Source: CAZTJA01 sp964613745
Lineage (GTDB): Bacteria > Desulfobacterota > Desulfomonilia > Desulfomonilales > Desulfomonilaceae
Direction of reading: 5' to 3'
Length of the DNA stretch: 21,446 bases
Assembly: GCA_964613745.1 (NCBI GenBank)
Contig: CAZTJA010000051.1
Location: 1-21,446, forward strand
Shown piece by piece: positions 1 through 7,752 of this stretch; position 1 is the stretch's first letter; each line of letters begins with the position of its first letter. The notes under the pieces were generated by a model, which was not told the DNA's origin, searched no databases, and saw only the letters and a program-made list of their open reading frames with translations. The position numbers and the translations under genes were made by a program.

Positions 1-276
1 CATTTGTTTGAACGGATTGGTCAATTGCTTGTGAACGGTTTCCTCACTCACAGGTCTTCCGCTTACGGGCAGTTGGTCTCTTTTGAACAGACCTTTCAAA
101 CCCGGTCCCGTTTTTGTTTCCGTGCTGTCGGCGTTGTGGCATCGAGCACAATTCTGTTGAAAAATTGTTTTTCCGTCCGAAACGGCATTATCCGGAGTCG
201 ACTGCGATTGGGCCATTGCAATACTGACGAACAGTAAACATACGAGCATTGGAAAAAGAGCAATTCTTGTTTTCAT
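1..276 (-). CDS. Exported monoheme cytochrome c (C-terminus cut by window edge)
   Basis: Reading leftwards from an ATG at 276, 92 codons stay open to the window edge. A ribosome binding site (GGGAGA) lies just upstream. Residues 1-22 form a signal peptide (MKTR basic start, hydrophobic core, cleavage likely after SIAMA). A heme c motif C43-A-R-C46-H47 sits in QNCARCHN, followed by TGPGLKGLF, the usual class I cytochrome c stretch after the heme. The last visible residues are NPFKQM, and this methionine is where a class I cytochrome carries its distal heme ligand. I therefore infer a small periplasmic electron carrier of about 100-110 aa that is nearly complete. Its redox partner cannot be told from this window. 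The heme motif and signal peptide are directly visible. Confidence 0.85.
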   Translation of the reverse strand, partial: MKTRIALFPMLVCLLFVSIAMAQSQSTPDNAVSDGKTIFQQNCARCHNADSTETKTGPGLKGLFKRDQLPVSGRPVSEETVHKQLTNPFKQM

Positions 277-564
277 TTTTCTCCCGCAAAAATTCGTTTT
301 AATCAATTAGCACTGAAGTCGCTATTAACAAATAAAAGCCAATACCAATTGGATTCAGAATACAACTATAAGAAGAGCCGTTCAATAATCTGAATTGTTA
401 TGAATCTCTGAAGCAATAATAAATGCGTCATGTCGCGCACCATGACTCCCGGCCAGTCTTTGAGGACTCCATGACGTCCAATTCAAGAACGGGTGCGGAA
501 CTTTTCAACAGCCGCTTACTCAGCGGTTCAAGTTTGAGCCTAGCGCTTTATGCGATGAACTTGC

Positions 565-915
565 CTACAATTCGGGTGCGTGAGATGGAACGAGGCACAA
601 TACAATGAGCGGATCCTTGCCCGTGTTGCGCATCTGATGTTCTTCGTTGCTTGGTATAAAGACGGCAGTGCCCGACGCAATGGAGTTCCATTTGCCGTTG
701 CCGTATAGTTCGCCGGAACCCGAGTGAATGAACATTTCGTGCTCCCAGTTGTGTGAATGCCTCGGGGTATTCCCTCCGGATGCGATTTCGAATATCCGCA
801 TACAAAAATTCACAGCTCCGTCCTGCTTACCGATAAGGACCCGTGCAGCTATACCTTTAACCTGATCAGTCTCGAAGATCGTAGGCGGAATATCGCTGTA
901 CTGAAAAGACTTCAT
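565..915 (-). CDS. Small single-domain cupin protein
   Basis: A 116-aa protein starting at ATG 915, chosen because GGAGG lies a few bases upstream. The frame remains open to 1020, but no comparable site supports the longer form. It is one cupin beta-barrel. Motif 1 is visible as H53-S-H55 followed by E60, and motif 2 as G82-x5-P88 with H93 and N97. H53, H55, E60 and H93 would form the usual metal site. There is no signal peptide, so it is probably cytoplasmic. Cupins of this size bind metals, small acids or sugars, or act as isomerases or dioxygenases, and no substrate can be inferred here. It reads towards the cytochrome gene but is separated from it by about 290 bp. Confidence 0.8.
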   Translation of the reverse strand: MKSFQYSDIPPTIFETDQVKGIAARVLIGKQDGAVNFCMRIFEIASGGNTPRHSHNWEHEMFIHSGSGELYGNGKWNSIASGTAVFIPSNEEHQMRNTGKDPLIVLCLVPSHAPEL

Positions 916-1160
916 GATGCCTCCTGAATCCACAGTGCTATAAATCCTGATTGGTTTCCACATATTACCACAACACGGGAGAATCTCACGAACATTATGT
1001 CCGGATATATTGAGTCCCAATATCTACACCGAATAGCGCTCCAATGATTTTACCCAGCCTCGGAAAATTTATTGTCAGGTTTTTTTGTCGTCTTCGATTA
1101 CTTCTCCAGACGTTGAAAATCGATCAGAAAGCTGGACGGCTTAATGATTGATTCAATTCA

Positions 1161-1178
1161 GGACGATAGTAATCGTCC
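1161..1178 (+). promoter_or_regulatory. Perfect 7-bp hairpin just upstream of a ribosome binding site
   Basis: GGACGAT at 1161-1167 and ATCGTCC at 1172-1178 are perfect inverted copies around the 4-base loop AGTA. The hairpin ends 6 bases before the AAGGAG ribosome binding site (1185-1190) of the small exported protein. It could be an operator palindrome or a 5' mRNA hairpin affecting translation or stability. The structure is seen; the function is inferred. Confidence 0.45.
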
Positions 1179-1196
1179 AATATCAAGGAGAAGAAA

Positions 1197-1445
1197 ATGA
1201 AGAAAGCTGTTAGGTTGATAGTAGTCATGGTGGCGTTGGTAGCTTTTGCTACAGCAGGCGTCGCAAGTGCCGCGAATGAATTCTATGTTGCGAAAGATGC
1301 CCAAGGCAAGGTGTCGATTGTGGACAAGAAACCCACTGACACCGCTTCAGTTGTAAAGGGTCCGTTTGCTACAAAAGCAGAAGCCGAGAAGGCCATGAAG
1401 GATGCGGAAACCGCAAAGCCAGGCGTACTTCCTTCCGGCAAGTAA
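1197..1445 (+). CDS. Small exported protein, about 57 aa when mature
   Basis: 82 aa with a strong ribosome binding site (AAGGAG) 6 bases before the ATG. Residues 1-25 are a clear signal peptide (MKKAVR, hydrophobic core, cleavage at VASA-A). The mature part begins NEFYVAKDAQGKVSIVDKKP, then has an alanine/lysine/glutamate-rich helix (AEAEKAMKDAE) and ends PSGK. There are no cysteines and no catalytic motif. The pattern 'strand-turn-strand then helix' recalls tiny envelope proteins with a SPOR-like or half-SPOR shape, but I cannot assign a family. It is flanked by a 7-bp hairpin upstream and an 11-bp hairpin downstream, which suggests a single-gene transcript. Confidence 0.8.
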   Translation: MKKAVRLIVVMVALVAFATAGVASAANEFYVAKDAQGKVSIVDKKPTDTASVVKGPFATKAEAEKAMKDAETAKPGVLPSGK

Positions 1446-1485
1446 TTGCACCGGCTGAACTGTTGATTCCCGCCAATAAATGAGT

Positions 1486-1522
1486 GGAGTGTCGGGTCTG
1501 ATTTGAGTTGGCCCGACACTCC
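1486..1522. terminator. Terminator-like 11-bp hairpin without a U-tract
   Basis: GGAGTGTCGGG (1486-1496) and CCCGACACTCC (1512-1522) form a perfect 11-bp stem with a 15-base loop, 41 bases after the stop of the small exported gene and ahead of the converging NusG-like gene. No T-run follows on either strand, so if it terminates transcription it is not a canonical intrinsic terminator. Confidence 0.45.
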
Positions 1523-1617
1523 CAGCCAATGCACTTCGATTGGAACATACCGAATATCCCAGAGAGTTAAAAGAAATAAAAGTACCCAGCCGAAGCAGAC
1601 AATTAGAGACACGGTAT

Positions 1618-2169
1618 TTAGATAACCTTGATGATCGTGTCTGGTCCGAGCGTCATTATGACGTTCTGATTGAACATTGTTACGTTTAGAGCCAGTCGTT
1701 TCTCGTCTTTGCCGCGGACGACGATTCCCAGCATCCCTTGCAGCGGTCCGGATTCGATGATCACCTTGGATCCAATTGCCAGCCCTGACTTAACATCCAG
1801 CTCGAGACCGGAAGCAAGTGCTCTATCAATGGAGGTCAGCTCATCTACAAATTGAGTTTGATTTCGAACGTGGAGAATTCTGACAAGCTTTTTCGTGTCA
1901 TAGAGCATTCGGTGTTCGTCACGATCAAGCACAAAACAGACATATCCCGGAAAGAGCGGAATTGTTTTAGCCCTTATCCTGCCCAAGTTTCCATATTTGA
2001 CGTTTTTCGTATAATGGGGGGAGAAATACGGAATATTTTTACTGAACAGGAATGATATTATCTGGATTTCACAATTGGGTTTGACGTGCATGACCCACCA
2101 GCTATCCAGAAAATCGGAAAAGGACTTGTCAATTGGATAACGACAGGGCAGATCGTCTCCGATTACCAT
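1618..2169 (-). CDS. NusG/RfaH-like transcription antitermination paralogue
   Basis: 183 aa, ATG at 2169 preceded by AGGGGGG. Residues 23-100 fit the NGN domain: WWVMHVKPNCE at the start of strand 1, PLFPGYVCF (71-79), and RILHV near residue 100. The NGN domain binds the RNA polymerase clamp. A KOW motif follows at about 133-151 (GSKVIIESGPLQGMLGIVV). Housekeeping NusG normally sits next to secE and ribosomal genes. This one does not, so it belongs with the specialised paralogues (RfaH, UpxY, LoaP), which usually act on long surface-polysaccharide or biosynthetic operons. Here the gene lies 72 bp downstream of the 248-aa protein gene and nothing follows it on the same strand, so its target operon is not visible. 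The domain call is firm; the paralogue function is inferred. Confidence 0.85.
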   Translation of the reverse strand: MVIGDDLPCRYPIDKSFSDFLDSWWVMHVKPNCEIQIISFLFSKNIPYFSPHYTKNVKYGNLGRIRAKTIPLFPGYVCFVLDRDEHRMLYDTKKLVRILHVRNQTQFVDELTSIDRALASGLELDVKSGLAIGSKVIIESGPLQGMLGIVVRGKDEKRLALNVTMFNQNVIMTLGPDTIIKVI

Positions 2170-2241
2170 GCGGCCCCCCTAATCCTCAAAAAATTGTCAT
2201 AACATTCAAGACTTCGTTGCATGTTGCCGGGGCATCTAGAA

Positions 2242-2988
2242 TTATTGCTTCTTTGCCGGGTCTGGGCTTTTAATTTGCTTTTCTTCCTTCAAAGGCTTTA
2301 ATGGTTCCAGTAGAAAACACGACCGATCCTCCCCGGAAGCGTATACATGCTGCTCAAGTTTGTTCTTGGGGATCCGTGTGAGCACCAGAAACGGCCTGAG
2401 ACGCTGATTATCACGGTCCCAAATAAAGCTGCGGAGGTCCACCTGAGGACCCATATCGTCGTAGAGGGAAACCCACCACTCGTCATCCGCAATGATATAG
2501 CAGATTTTTATGTGAATTAGTGATTCACAAGTCTGAGCTAATTTGAGTGCGGCAGAGCGAACTTCTTGCTCTTCTTCGTCATTAATGAGCTTGGTATTGG
2601 CAGCTTTAGCGCCCGGTTTCTTGGATGAAGAAGTCATCTCTTTGCCGGGTTTAATCTCAATTTTTCTTGCTTCGAGTTTTTCCGTGGCGTGGACCGATTC
2701 AGGCGTAGTGTTTTTTTTGTCCGCTGATTCCTTCTTAGCCGAAGAGATCGTTTCGGGAGGTGATTGCTTCACTTCGTCTTTGGCAGAAGGTTCGGCGGGC
2801 TTGTTATCAGATGTCTTAGCGATTGCTGGATTGTTCTTACCAGCGATTTCCTTGGTGATAAGGCATGCCGGTATCGTAAGAACTCCCTGCAGTAGAGTCA
2901 CAAAGCAGACAGTCCGAAGAAACTTTGTCAAAGCGTTTGTTGAACCGAATTTTATCCACAAGTTACAGAGTTGCTCCGAAAAGCTCAT
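2242..2988 (-). CDS. Unrecognised membrane-anchored or exported protein with charged linker
   Basis: 248 aa. A hydrophobic segment at about residues 27-45 follows a basic start and could be a signal anchor or an uncleaved signal. Residues about 50-135 are a low-complexity linker rich in K, S, E, P, A and T, probably disordered. A compact C-terminal domain (about 138-235) contains DDEWWVSLYDDMGPQVDLRSFIWDRD, with an aromatic/acidic core, and the tail returns to lysine-rich sequence. The ribosome binding site is weak (GGCAAG). A divergent sigma-70-like promoter at 3028-3056 would give a leader of about 30 nt. It probably shares a transcript with the NusG-like gene. I do not recognise the C-terminal domain. 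The layout suits an envelope protein whose domain is held away from the membrane by a flexible tether. Confidence 0.7.
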   Translation of the reverse strand: MSFSEQLCNLWIKFGSTNALTKFLRTVCFVTLLQGVLTIPACLITKEIAGKNNPAIAKTSDNKPAEPSAKDEVKQSPPETISSAKKESADKKNTTPESVHATEKLEARKIEIKPGKEMTSSSKKPGAKAANTKLINDEEEQEVRSAALKLAQTCESLIHIKICYIIADDEWWVSLYDDMGPQVDLRSFIWDRDNQRLRPFLVLTRIPKNKLEQHVYASGEDRSCFLLEPLKPLKEEKQIKSPDPAKKQ

Positions 2989-2994
2989 ATAATC

Positions 2995-3023
2995 TTGCCA
3001 AATCGGCCACCATTTGGTATAGG
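2995..3023 (+). promoter_or_regulatory. Sigma-70-like promoter for the TPR protein gene
   Basis: TTGCCA (2995-3000) and TATAGG (3018-3023) are separated by exactly 17 bases. Five of six -35 bases and four of six -10 bases match consensus. Transcription would start near 3030, giving a leader of about 125 nt. It lies in the divergent gap next to a promoter on the other strand. Confidence 0.4.
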
Positions 3024-3027
3024 CATG

Positions 3028-3056
3028 ATATTAGACCAATGTGTACAACATGTCCA
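3028..3056 (-). promoter_or_regulatory. Sigma-70-like promoter for the 248-aa protein / NusG-like pair
   Basis: On the minus strand TGGACA (3056-3051) and TAATAT (3033-3028) are separated by 17 bases. Five of six -35 and four of six -10 bases match consensus. The transcript would start near 3021, about 33 nt before the ATG at 2988, and would run across the opposing promoter at 2995-3023. Confidence 0.4.
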
Positions 3057-3155
3057 TATTTTGCCGAAGAAAGATATCCGGAACTTAGTAGGAACTCTTC
3101 AAAACACCCGATTCGGTTCGTACGCGAATACGACATGATTAGGCAGCGTGCTCAG

Positions 3156-4103
3156 ATGAGGTCAGAAATCACAAAAGTTGTGTGCATAGTTTTTAGTTTG
3201 TTTCTGATCACCATGCCTGCAGATTGCTTCAGTGCCGATGTTCCCTATCAGGCCGTGATCAAGCAGACCACGGATGCAATTGCCAAAAAGAATTGGGATG
3301 CTGCAATAAAAGTCGTTTCAGCATTGTTAGCAAAAGAGCCTCAAGATATTCCAGCTCTCATGCTACGTGCGAGAGCCTATCAGAATTCTCATCAATCGGT
3401 GGCGGCAATAGCAGATTTACGAAAGGTGCTTGCGCTCAAACCCGAAAACGCCGATGCCTGGGCAATGATGGCGGATGCGTATTCACGTTTGGGGCAGCGT
3501 CAGGAAGAAGCTTTGTGCCTTCGAGTGAATCTGAGTCTCACACCGGATGTTCAGCGCCGGACTGAAATTGAAGAGCGGCTGAAGACCATAGAGAAATCCA
3601 CCCGAACGGTCGGGCAAGACGGAGTTTTGGATCGGCCGCTTCTGAGAAACTGGGTTAACGGCACTGAGTTTCTTGAAAAACAAAAAAACTTATGTCTAAC
3701 GACGGCAATGGGCAAACAGCAAAAAGGTGAGACGGCTGTTTATGATGAAACGCAAAAGGCTATAAAGAACGCTCAGGTCTTGCAGGACCATGAACTTGCA
3801 GCTCAATTGTATGCCGAACTAATTCAAAGAGAACCGGATAACGCACAACTGTATTGTGATCTTGCTATGACCTATGCAATTTTGGGGAAAATACCCGAAG
3901 CCGTCAAGCAATATGAGAAAGCTATTGAAGTTAAACCAGACCACGTCGAAGCCATGCTTGCGCTTGCGGACCTTAACGTCATTAATCTGAATGACTCGAA
4001 AAAAGCTCTTTACTGGTACACTCTGGCCGTAAAAAACGAGAAGGACCCATCCAAGAAAAAAGATATCGCCGGTAGAATGCGGAAATTCCTTACTCGTCAG
4101 TAA
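3156..4103 (+). CDS. Exported TPR-repeat protein
   Basis: 315 aa from ATG 3156. The reading frame extends to 2925, but that would overlap the divergent gene. Starting at 3156 (or at ATG 3135, seven codons earlier) puts a good signal peptide at the N-terminus (MRSEITK, hydrophobic core, cleavage near CFSA). No strong ribosome binding site decides between them; AGGCAG precedes 3156. Two TPR units lie at about residues 30-105 (WDAAIKVVSALLAKEPQD, ALKPENADAWAMMADAYSRLG). A spacer of about 100 aa follows, then two or three more TPRs (AAQLYAELIQREPDNAQLY, EAVKQYEKAIEVKPDHVEA). TPRs are protein-binding scaffolds, so it probably acts in the periplasm as an assembly or adaptor protein. The partner is unknown. 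Confidence 0.8.
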   Translation: MRSEITKVVCIVFSLFLITMPADCFSADVPYQAVIKQTTDAIAKKNWDAAIKVVSALLAKEPQDIPALMLRARAYQNSHQSVAAIADLRKVLALKPENADAWAMMADAYSRLGQRQEEALCLRVNLSLTPDVQRRTEIEERLKTIEKSTRTVGQDGVLDRPLLRNWVNGTEFLEKQKNLCLTTAMGKQQKGETAVYDETQKAIKNAQVLQDHELAAQLYAELIQREPDNAQLYCDLAMTYAILGKIPEAVKQYEKAIEVKPDHVEAMLALADLNVINLNDSKKALYWYTLAVKNEKDPSKKKDIAGRMRKFLTRQ

Positions 4104-4295
4104 TTCACTCTAACGGCACATCACACCTAAGCAGCTCGGCATGTCGCCATTCAACCGGTTTTCTTCTATTGATTCCGGCATGTTTCTTCGATTTAGTTGT
4201 TCATCTGATCCATCTCAAGGGGCCAATCCCGAAACATTTTGATTGACGCGATCGCTAAGGCTAAGATAGGTTTGAATGTCTATCTTCGTTATATT

Positions 4296-4324
4296 TTGAA
4301 CGGGTCCGCTAATTTTTCTAAAAT
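4296..4324 (+). promoter_or_regulatory. Sigma-70-like promoter for the scpB/CoA-transferase module
   Basis: TTGAAC (4296-4301) and TAAAAT (4319-4324) with a 17-base spacer. Transcription would begin near 4331, about 60 nt upstream of the scpB-like start. It is the best promoter-like match in the 288-bp gap after the TPR gene, which otherwise shows no gene or clear hairpin. Confidence 0.45.
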
Positions 4325-4391
4325 TTCCCCGGTGTTCCCTTAGCAACTCACTTTCAAATATCTCAGTGTGCGTAACGAATGGAGTATGGAA

Positions 4392-5171
4392 ATGGATATG
4401 GTAATCAGCAGCATAGCGGATCGCATCTGCACTATTACGCTTAACAACCCAAAGAAACTTAACAGCCTGGGTAAGGAACTTATTGACGACCTAGCTGATG
4501 CTCTCACAAATGCCCGGCAGAATGATGTCAGGGTTGTGATCATAAAAGCTCCTTCGGGCTCGAAAGTCTTTTCTGCAGGGCATGATGTCCGTGAATTGCC
4601 GTTGAACGGACGGGATCCTCTCACTTACAATGATCCATTGAGACTGATCGTGCGAATGATCGAGCATTATCCAATGCCTGTCATCGCTATGGTGGAAGGC
4701 AGCGTTTGGGGTGGAGCATGCGAATTCGTCCTTAGTTGCGACATGATTGTTGCGGCGGAAGATTCCACTTTTGCGATTACTCCTGCGAAGCTTGGCGTAC
4801 CTTATAACATGTCGGGCGTTCAAAATCTCATGCTGTCGGGTGGAATGCCTTTGTGCAAGGAAATGCTGTTCACAGCTCAACCTTTTCCGGTTTCACGTCT
4901 CGTAGCCGCCGGGATAGTGAATCATGCCGTTCCGAGAGATCAGCTTGAAAATATAACAATGGGAATCGCTGAACAAATAGTTGGAAACAGTCCGCTGGTC
5001 ATAAGTCTTCTTAAAGAAGAACTGAGATTGCTGTCTACTTCACATAATTTAAGTCCTGAGACATTCGAACGGATACAGAGTATGAGACGACAGGTATACG
5101 ACAGCCATGACTATCACGAAGGTATAGAAGCTTTTTTTCAGAAGCGCCCTGCAATGTTCCAGGGTAAATGA
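4392..5171 (+). CDS. scpB: Methylmalonyl-CoA decarboxylase, crotonase superfamily (ScpB/YgfG-like)
   Basis: Converts methylmalonyl-CoA to propionyl-CoA and CO2 in the cytoplasm. Start ATG 4392 is chosen because GGAG (4381-4384) lies 7 bases upstream; earlier in-frame GTG 4368 and ATG 4386 are poorly placed. The protein is then 259 aa, against 261 aa for the E. coli enzyme. Similarity to E. coli ScpB as I recall it is extensive: APSGSKVFSAGHD, LPLNGRDPLTY, VEGSVWGGA, KLGVPYN, ERIQSMRRQVYDS. The key E. coli residues H66, G110 and Y140 have counterparts at H64, G108 and Y138, each offset by exactly two, which also supports the start. The next gene is a CoA-transferase, as with scpB-scpC in E. 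coli, but no methylmalonyl-CoA mutase is in the window. Confidence 0.9.
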   Translation: MDMVISSIADRICTITLNNPKKLNSLGKELIDDLADALTNARQNDVRVVIIKAPSGSKVFSAGHDVRELPLNGRDPLTYNDPLRLIVRMIEHYPMPVIAMVEGSVWGGACEFVLSCDMIVAAEDSTFAITPAKLGVPYNMSGVQNLMLSGGMPLCKEMLFTAQPFPVSRLVAAGIVNHAVPRDQLENITMGIAEQIVGNSPLVISLLKEELRLLSTSHNLSPETFERIQSMRRQVYDSHDYHEGIEAFFQKRPAMFQGK

Positions 5172-5254
5172 TCCAGCAAGGTCATCGGTCGCTCGGATTC
5201 AGATCGGAAGCCGCCTATCGGCATCTTGTTTGACCACTGTGACAGGAGAATACT

Positions 5255-6568
5255 TTGACGGACGTATTTCAACTATATCAACGCAAGCTCATGACGCTGC
5301 ACAATGCGGTGTCGAAAGTCCCCAAGAAAGCAAATGTGTCTTTTGGGCTGGGACCTGCCAATCCTCCAGGATTGCTGAACGCATTGGCTGAACGTGTCAA
5401 GGCGGGCGATGTAGATGACGTACATCTTTACTATCAACTGGCAAAAGAAGCAGCAAAGCCGCTGTTTCAAGTTGAATACCTCGATCGGCTTCATTTTCAT
5501 CCGAATTTTCTGACTGATGTGGATAGAGCTTTAATCGATAAGGCCGGCACGAATGCGGTTATAGATTTCGTCCCTAGTTATCTCTGGCAATTGCCCAGAG
5601 TGTTCTCGGATTTCATCCACATGGACGTGTTCATGATAACCGTGTCGCCGATGGACAAACATGGCTATTTCAGCCTTGGAACTAGTTGCGATTATGCATC
5701 GACGGTGGCGAGGGCTTGCGACACGCTGATTGTGGAAGTAAATGAAAACATGCCCCGGGTTTTTGGCGAAAACATCATACACGTATCGGAGGTTGATGCC
5801 GTCGTTGAAAACAATGCTCCTTTAATCGAGTTGAACGACAAGCCTTTGACGGAAAAAGATGAGATTATAGGAACCAAGATTGCTGAAATGGTACCTGATG
5901 GAGCTTGCCTTCAATTTGGGATCGGCGGGATCCCCAATGCGGTGGCCAAGTTCCTGAGAAATCATAAAGACCTCGGTATCCATACGGAAATGCTGACCAG
6001 CAGTGTTGTCGATCTTTACGAAGCGGGGGCAATCACTAACGCCAAGAAAAAGATTCATCGTTACAAGACGGTTTTCACTTTGTGCTGGGGAACCAGGAGG
6101 CTCTATGATTTCATTGACGACAATCCGGCGGTTGAGAGTTATCCGTCCCGGCACATTAATGATCCCGCGATAATTCAGCAGAACGATAACGTTGTATCGG
6201 TAAACTCAATTATTGAGATCGATCTATTCGGACAAGTCAACGCCGAGTTCGTAGGTGGTCATGAATTCAGCGGAGTCGGCGGTCAGAGAGATTTTATGAG
6301 CGGAGCTTTTCGTTCCGAAGGCGGTATGTCTTTCCTGGCTTTCTACTCATCGGCGAAAAATGGTGAAATATCGAAGATTGTTCCTCATCTTTCCGGAGTT
6401 GTAACTGATTCTCGTATGGAACCAATGTATGTTGTAACGGAACACGGGATCACGAACCTGAAGGGAAAATCGAATTCCGGACGGGCGCTCGATCTCATAG
6501 AACTTGCCGCTCCTCAATTTAGGGATGAACTGAGAAGAGCTGCTTTTGAAATGGGTCTTGTTCGCTGA
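5255..6568 (+). CDS. Acetyl-CoA hydrolase/transferase family CoA-transferase (4-hydroxybutyrate CoA-transferase type)
   Basis: 437 aa, starting at TTG 5255 with a strong AGGAG (5244-5248) 6 bases before it; the next in-frame ATG is 12 codons in and lacks such a site. Length and motifs fit the roughly 430-440-aa group around 4-hydroxybutyrate and butyryl-CoA:acetate CoA-transferases rather than the roughly 500-aa Cat1/ScpC group. Visible motifs are FGIGGIPNAV, HTEMLTSSVVDL, SVNSIIEIDLFGQVNAE and VTEHGITNLKGKS. E245 in HTE is the likely catalytic glutamate that forms the glutamyl-CoA intermediate; this is assigned by motif, not alignment. Placed 83 bp after the decarboxylase gene, it probably moves CoA from an acyl-CoA product onto an incoming carboxylate. 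The substrate pair is inferred. Confidence 0.88.
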   Translation: MTDVFQLYQRKLMTLHNAVSKVPKKANVSFGLGPANPPGLLNALAERVKAGDVDDVHLYYQLAKEAAKPLFQVEYLDRLHFHPNFLTDVDRALIDKAGTNAVIDFVPSYLWQLPRVFSDFIHMDVFMITVSPMDKHGYFSLGTSCDYASTVARACDTLIVEVNENMPRVFGENIIHVSEVDAVVENNAPLIELNDKPLTEKDEIIGTKIAEMVPDGACLQFGIGGIPNAVAKFLRNHKDLGIHTEMLTSSVVDLYEAGAITNAKKKIHRYKTVFTLCWGTRRLYDFIDDNPAVESYPSRHINDPAIIQQNDNVVSVNSIIEIDLFGQVNAEFVGGHEFSGVGGQRDFMSGAFRSEGGMSFLAFYSSAKNGEISKIVPHLSGVVTDSRMEPMYVVTEHGITNLKGKSNSGRALDLIELAAPQFRDELRRAAFEMGLVR

Positions 6569-6737
6569 ATCAAAACGGAAATAATTTGATGAACGGCGAA
6601 TAAGTAACCTTGTCGAGATCGTTAAACAGTTCCAGAGATTTCGTACGCACGTCTACTACCTTTTTGCGTTCATAACATTTCATACCTTCAGCGATTATGG
6701 TATTCATTGGCAATATATTTGACCGGGAGCTTTTAAA

Positions 6738-7742
6738 ATGAGCAAGCGAATCCGGGTTGCCGTCCTAATGTTTGTCTGTTTTATTGTCTGGGTAGGTTTC
6801 GGAAAGGATTCGGGAGCCGGCACCAGAGAAAATCCCTACAAGTCCGGAGACAGGGTTGAATTAATCATGGCGAGCGGCGGTGTCGGTGGAACGTACTACC
6901 CGCTTGCAGGCGGAATGGCCAAACTCTGGAAGGACAAGATCCCTGGATTGAACGTGACGGTTCAGGCAACCGGAGCATCAGTAGCAAACATCCGATTACT
7001 TGGAAAAAATGATGTAGACTTGGCTCTCGTTCAAAATGACATAGCGGAGTACGGTAGAACCGGGGTAGCTCCTTTCGCAGAGAAAAAAGAGAAATATGCA
7101 AATTATCTGGCTATTGGGGCTCTCTACCCGGAACCTCTCCAGATAGTAGTCTCTGCCGATAGTCCTATCAAGAGCATCGAAGATCTCAAAGGGAAGACTG
7201 TAGTTGTCGGAGCGGCGGGGTCCGGAACTGAGTTGGCATCGCGGCAAGTTTTCGAGTCTTACGGGCTCGATGGAACGAACAACAAGGATCTGAAACCGCT
7301 GTTTCTCGGGTTTGCCGAAGGAGCTACCGCCCTACGGGAAAAATCGGCGGATGCTCTAATAATAGTTTCCGGCATTCCCAATGCATCCATAGCCGATGTT
7401 CAGACTTTCAGTCCTGTTCGACTCTTGCCCCTCGATGTGAACAGGCTAAATGAAAAGTATCCTTTCTATGTGGAGTATGCCGTTCCCGCAGGCACGTACA
7501 AGGGCATGGACAGGGAAGTCAAGGTGGTGGCTTTAAAGGCTATGCTTGTAACTCGCGATGTGATAAACAGCCAACTTGTGTACGAGCTGACCAAGAACTT
7601 ATTCGAAAACGCATCGGCGATAGGACATGCAAAAGCCCGGGAATTTGATCCCAAACTCGCGATACAGGGCGTTACCATACCGTTTCATCCAGGAGCTGCA
7701 CGTTATTTTAAAGGCATCGGAATCGACGTCGCTACGCCATAG
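6738..7742 (+). CDS. TAXI family TRAP transporter solute-binding protein
   Basis: 334 aa with a ribosome binding site (GGGAG) before ATG 6738. A signal peptide covers about residues 1-27. The mature protein begins VELIMASGGVGGTYYPLAGGMAKLW, the TAXI-family hallmark (GGVGGTYYPLAG), and continues with TVQATGASVANIRLL, LALVQNDIAEYG, LKGKTVVVGAAGSGTELASRQVFESYGL and YAVPAGTYKGMDREVKV, all typical of TAXI receptors. It binds a substrate in the periplasm and delivers it to the fused permease encoded two genes downstream. Known TAXI ligands include glutamate and other carboxylates. The enzyme genes upstream make a short dicarboxylate a reasonable guess. The family call is firm. Confidence 0.92.
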   Translation: MSKRIRVAVLMFVCFIVWVGFGKDSGAGTRENPYKSGDRVELIMASGGVGGTYYPLAGGMAKLWKDKIPGLNVTVQATGASVANIRLLGKNDVDLALVQNDIAEYGRTGVAPFAEKKEKYANYLAIGALYPEPLQIVVSADSPIKSIEDLKGKTVVVGAAGSGTELASRQVFESYGLDGTNNKDLKPLFLGFAEGATALREKSADALIIVSGIPNASIADVQTFSPVRLLPLDVNRLNEKYPFYVEYAVPAGTYKGMDREVKVVALKAMLVTRDVINSQLVYELTKNLFENASAIGHAKAREFDPKLAIQGVTIPFHPGAARYFKGIGIDVATP

Positions 7743-7752
7743 CTGGAACAAC

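Noticed and set aside
423..608. 61-codon plus-strand open frame
   Set aside because: No ribosome binding site and it overlaps the 3' end of the well-supported cupin gene on the other strand.
2543..2992. 149-codon plus-strand open frame opposite the 248-aa gene
   Set aside because: It mirrors the lysine/serine-rich linker of the minus-strand gene, has no ribosome binding site and overlaps that gene throughout.
6689..6730. Sigma-54-like TGGCAATATATTTGAC ahead of the TAXI gene
   Set aside because: The essential GC of the -12 element is replaced by GA.
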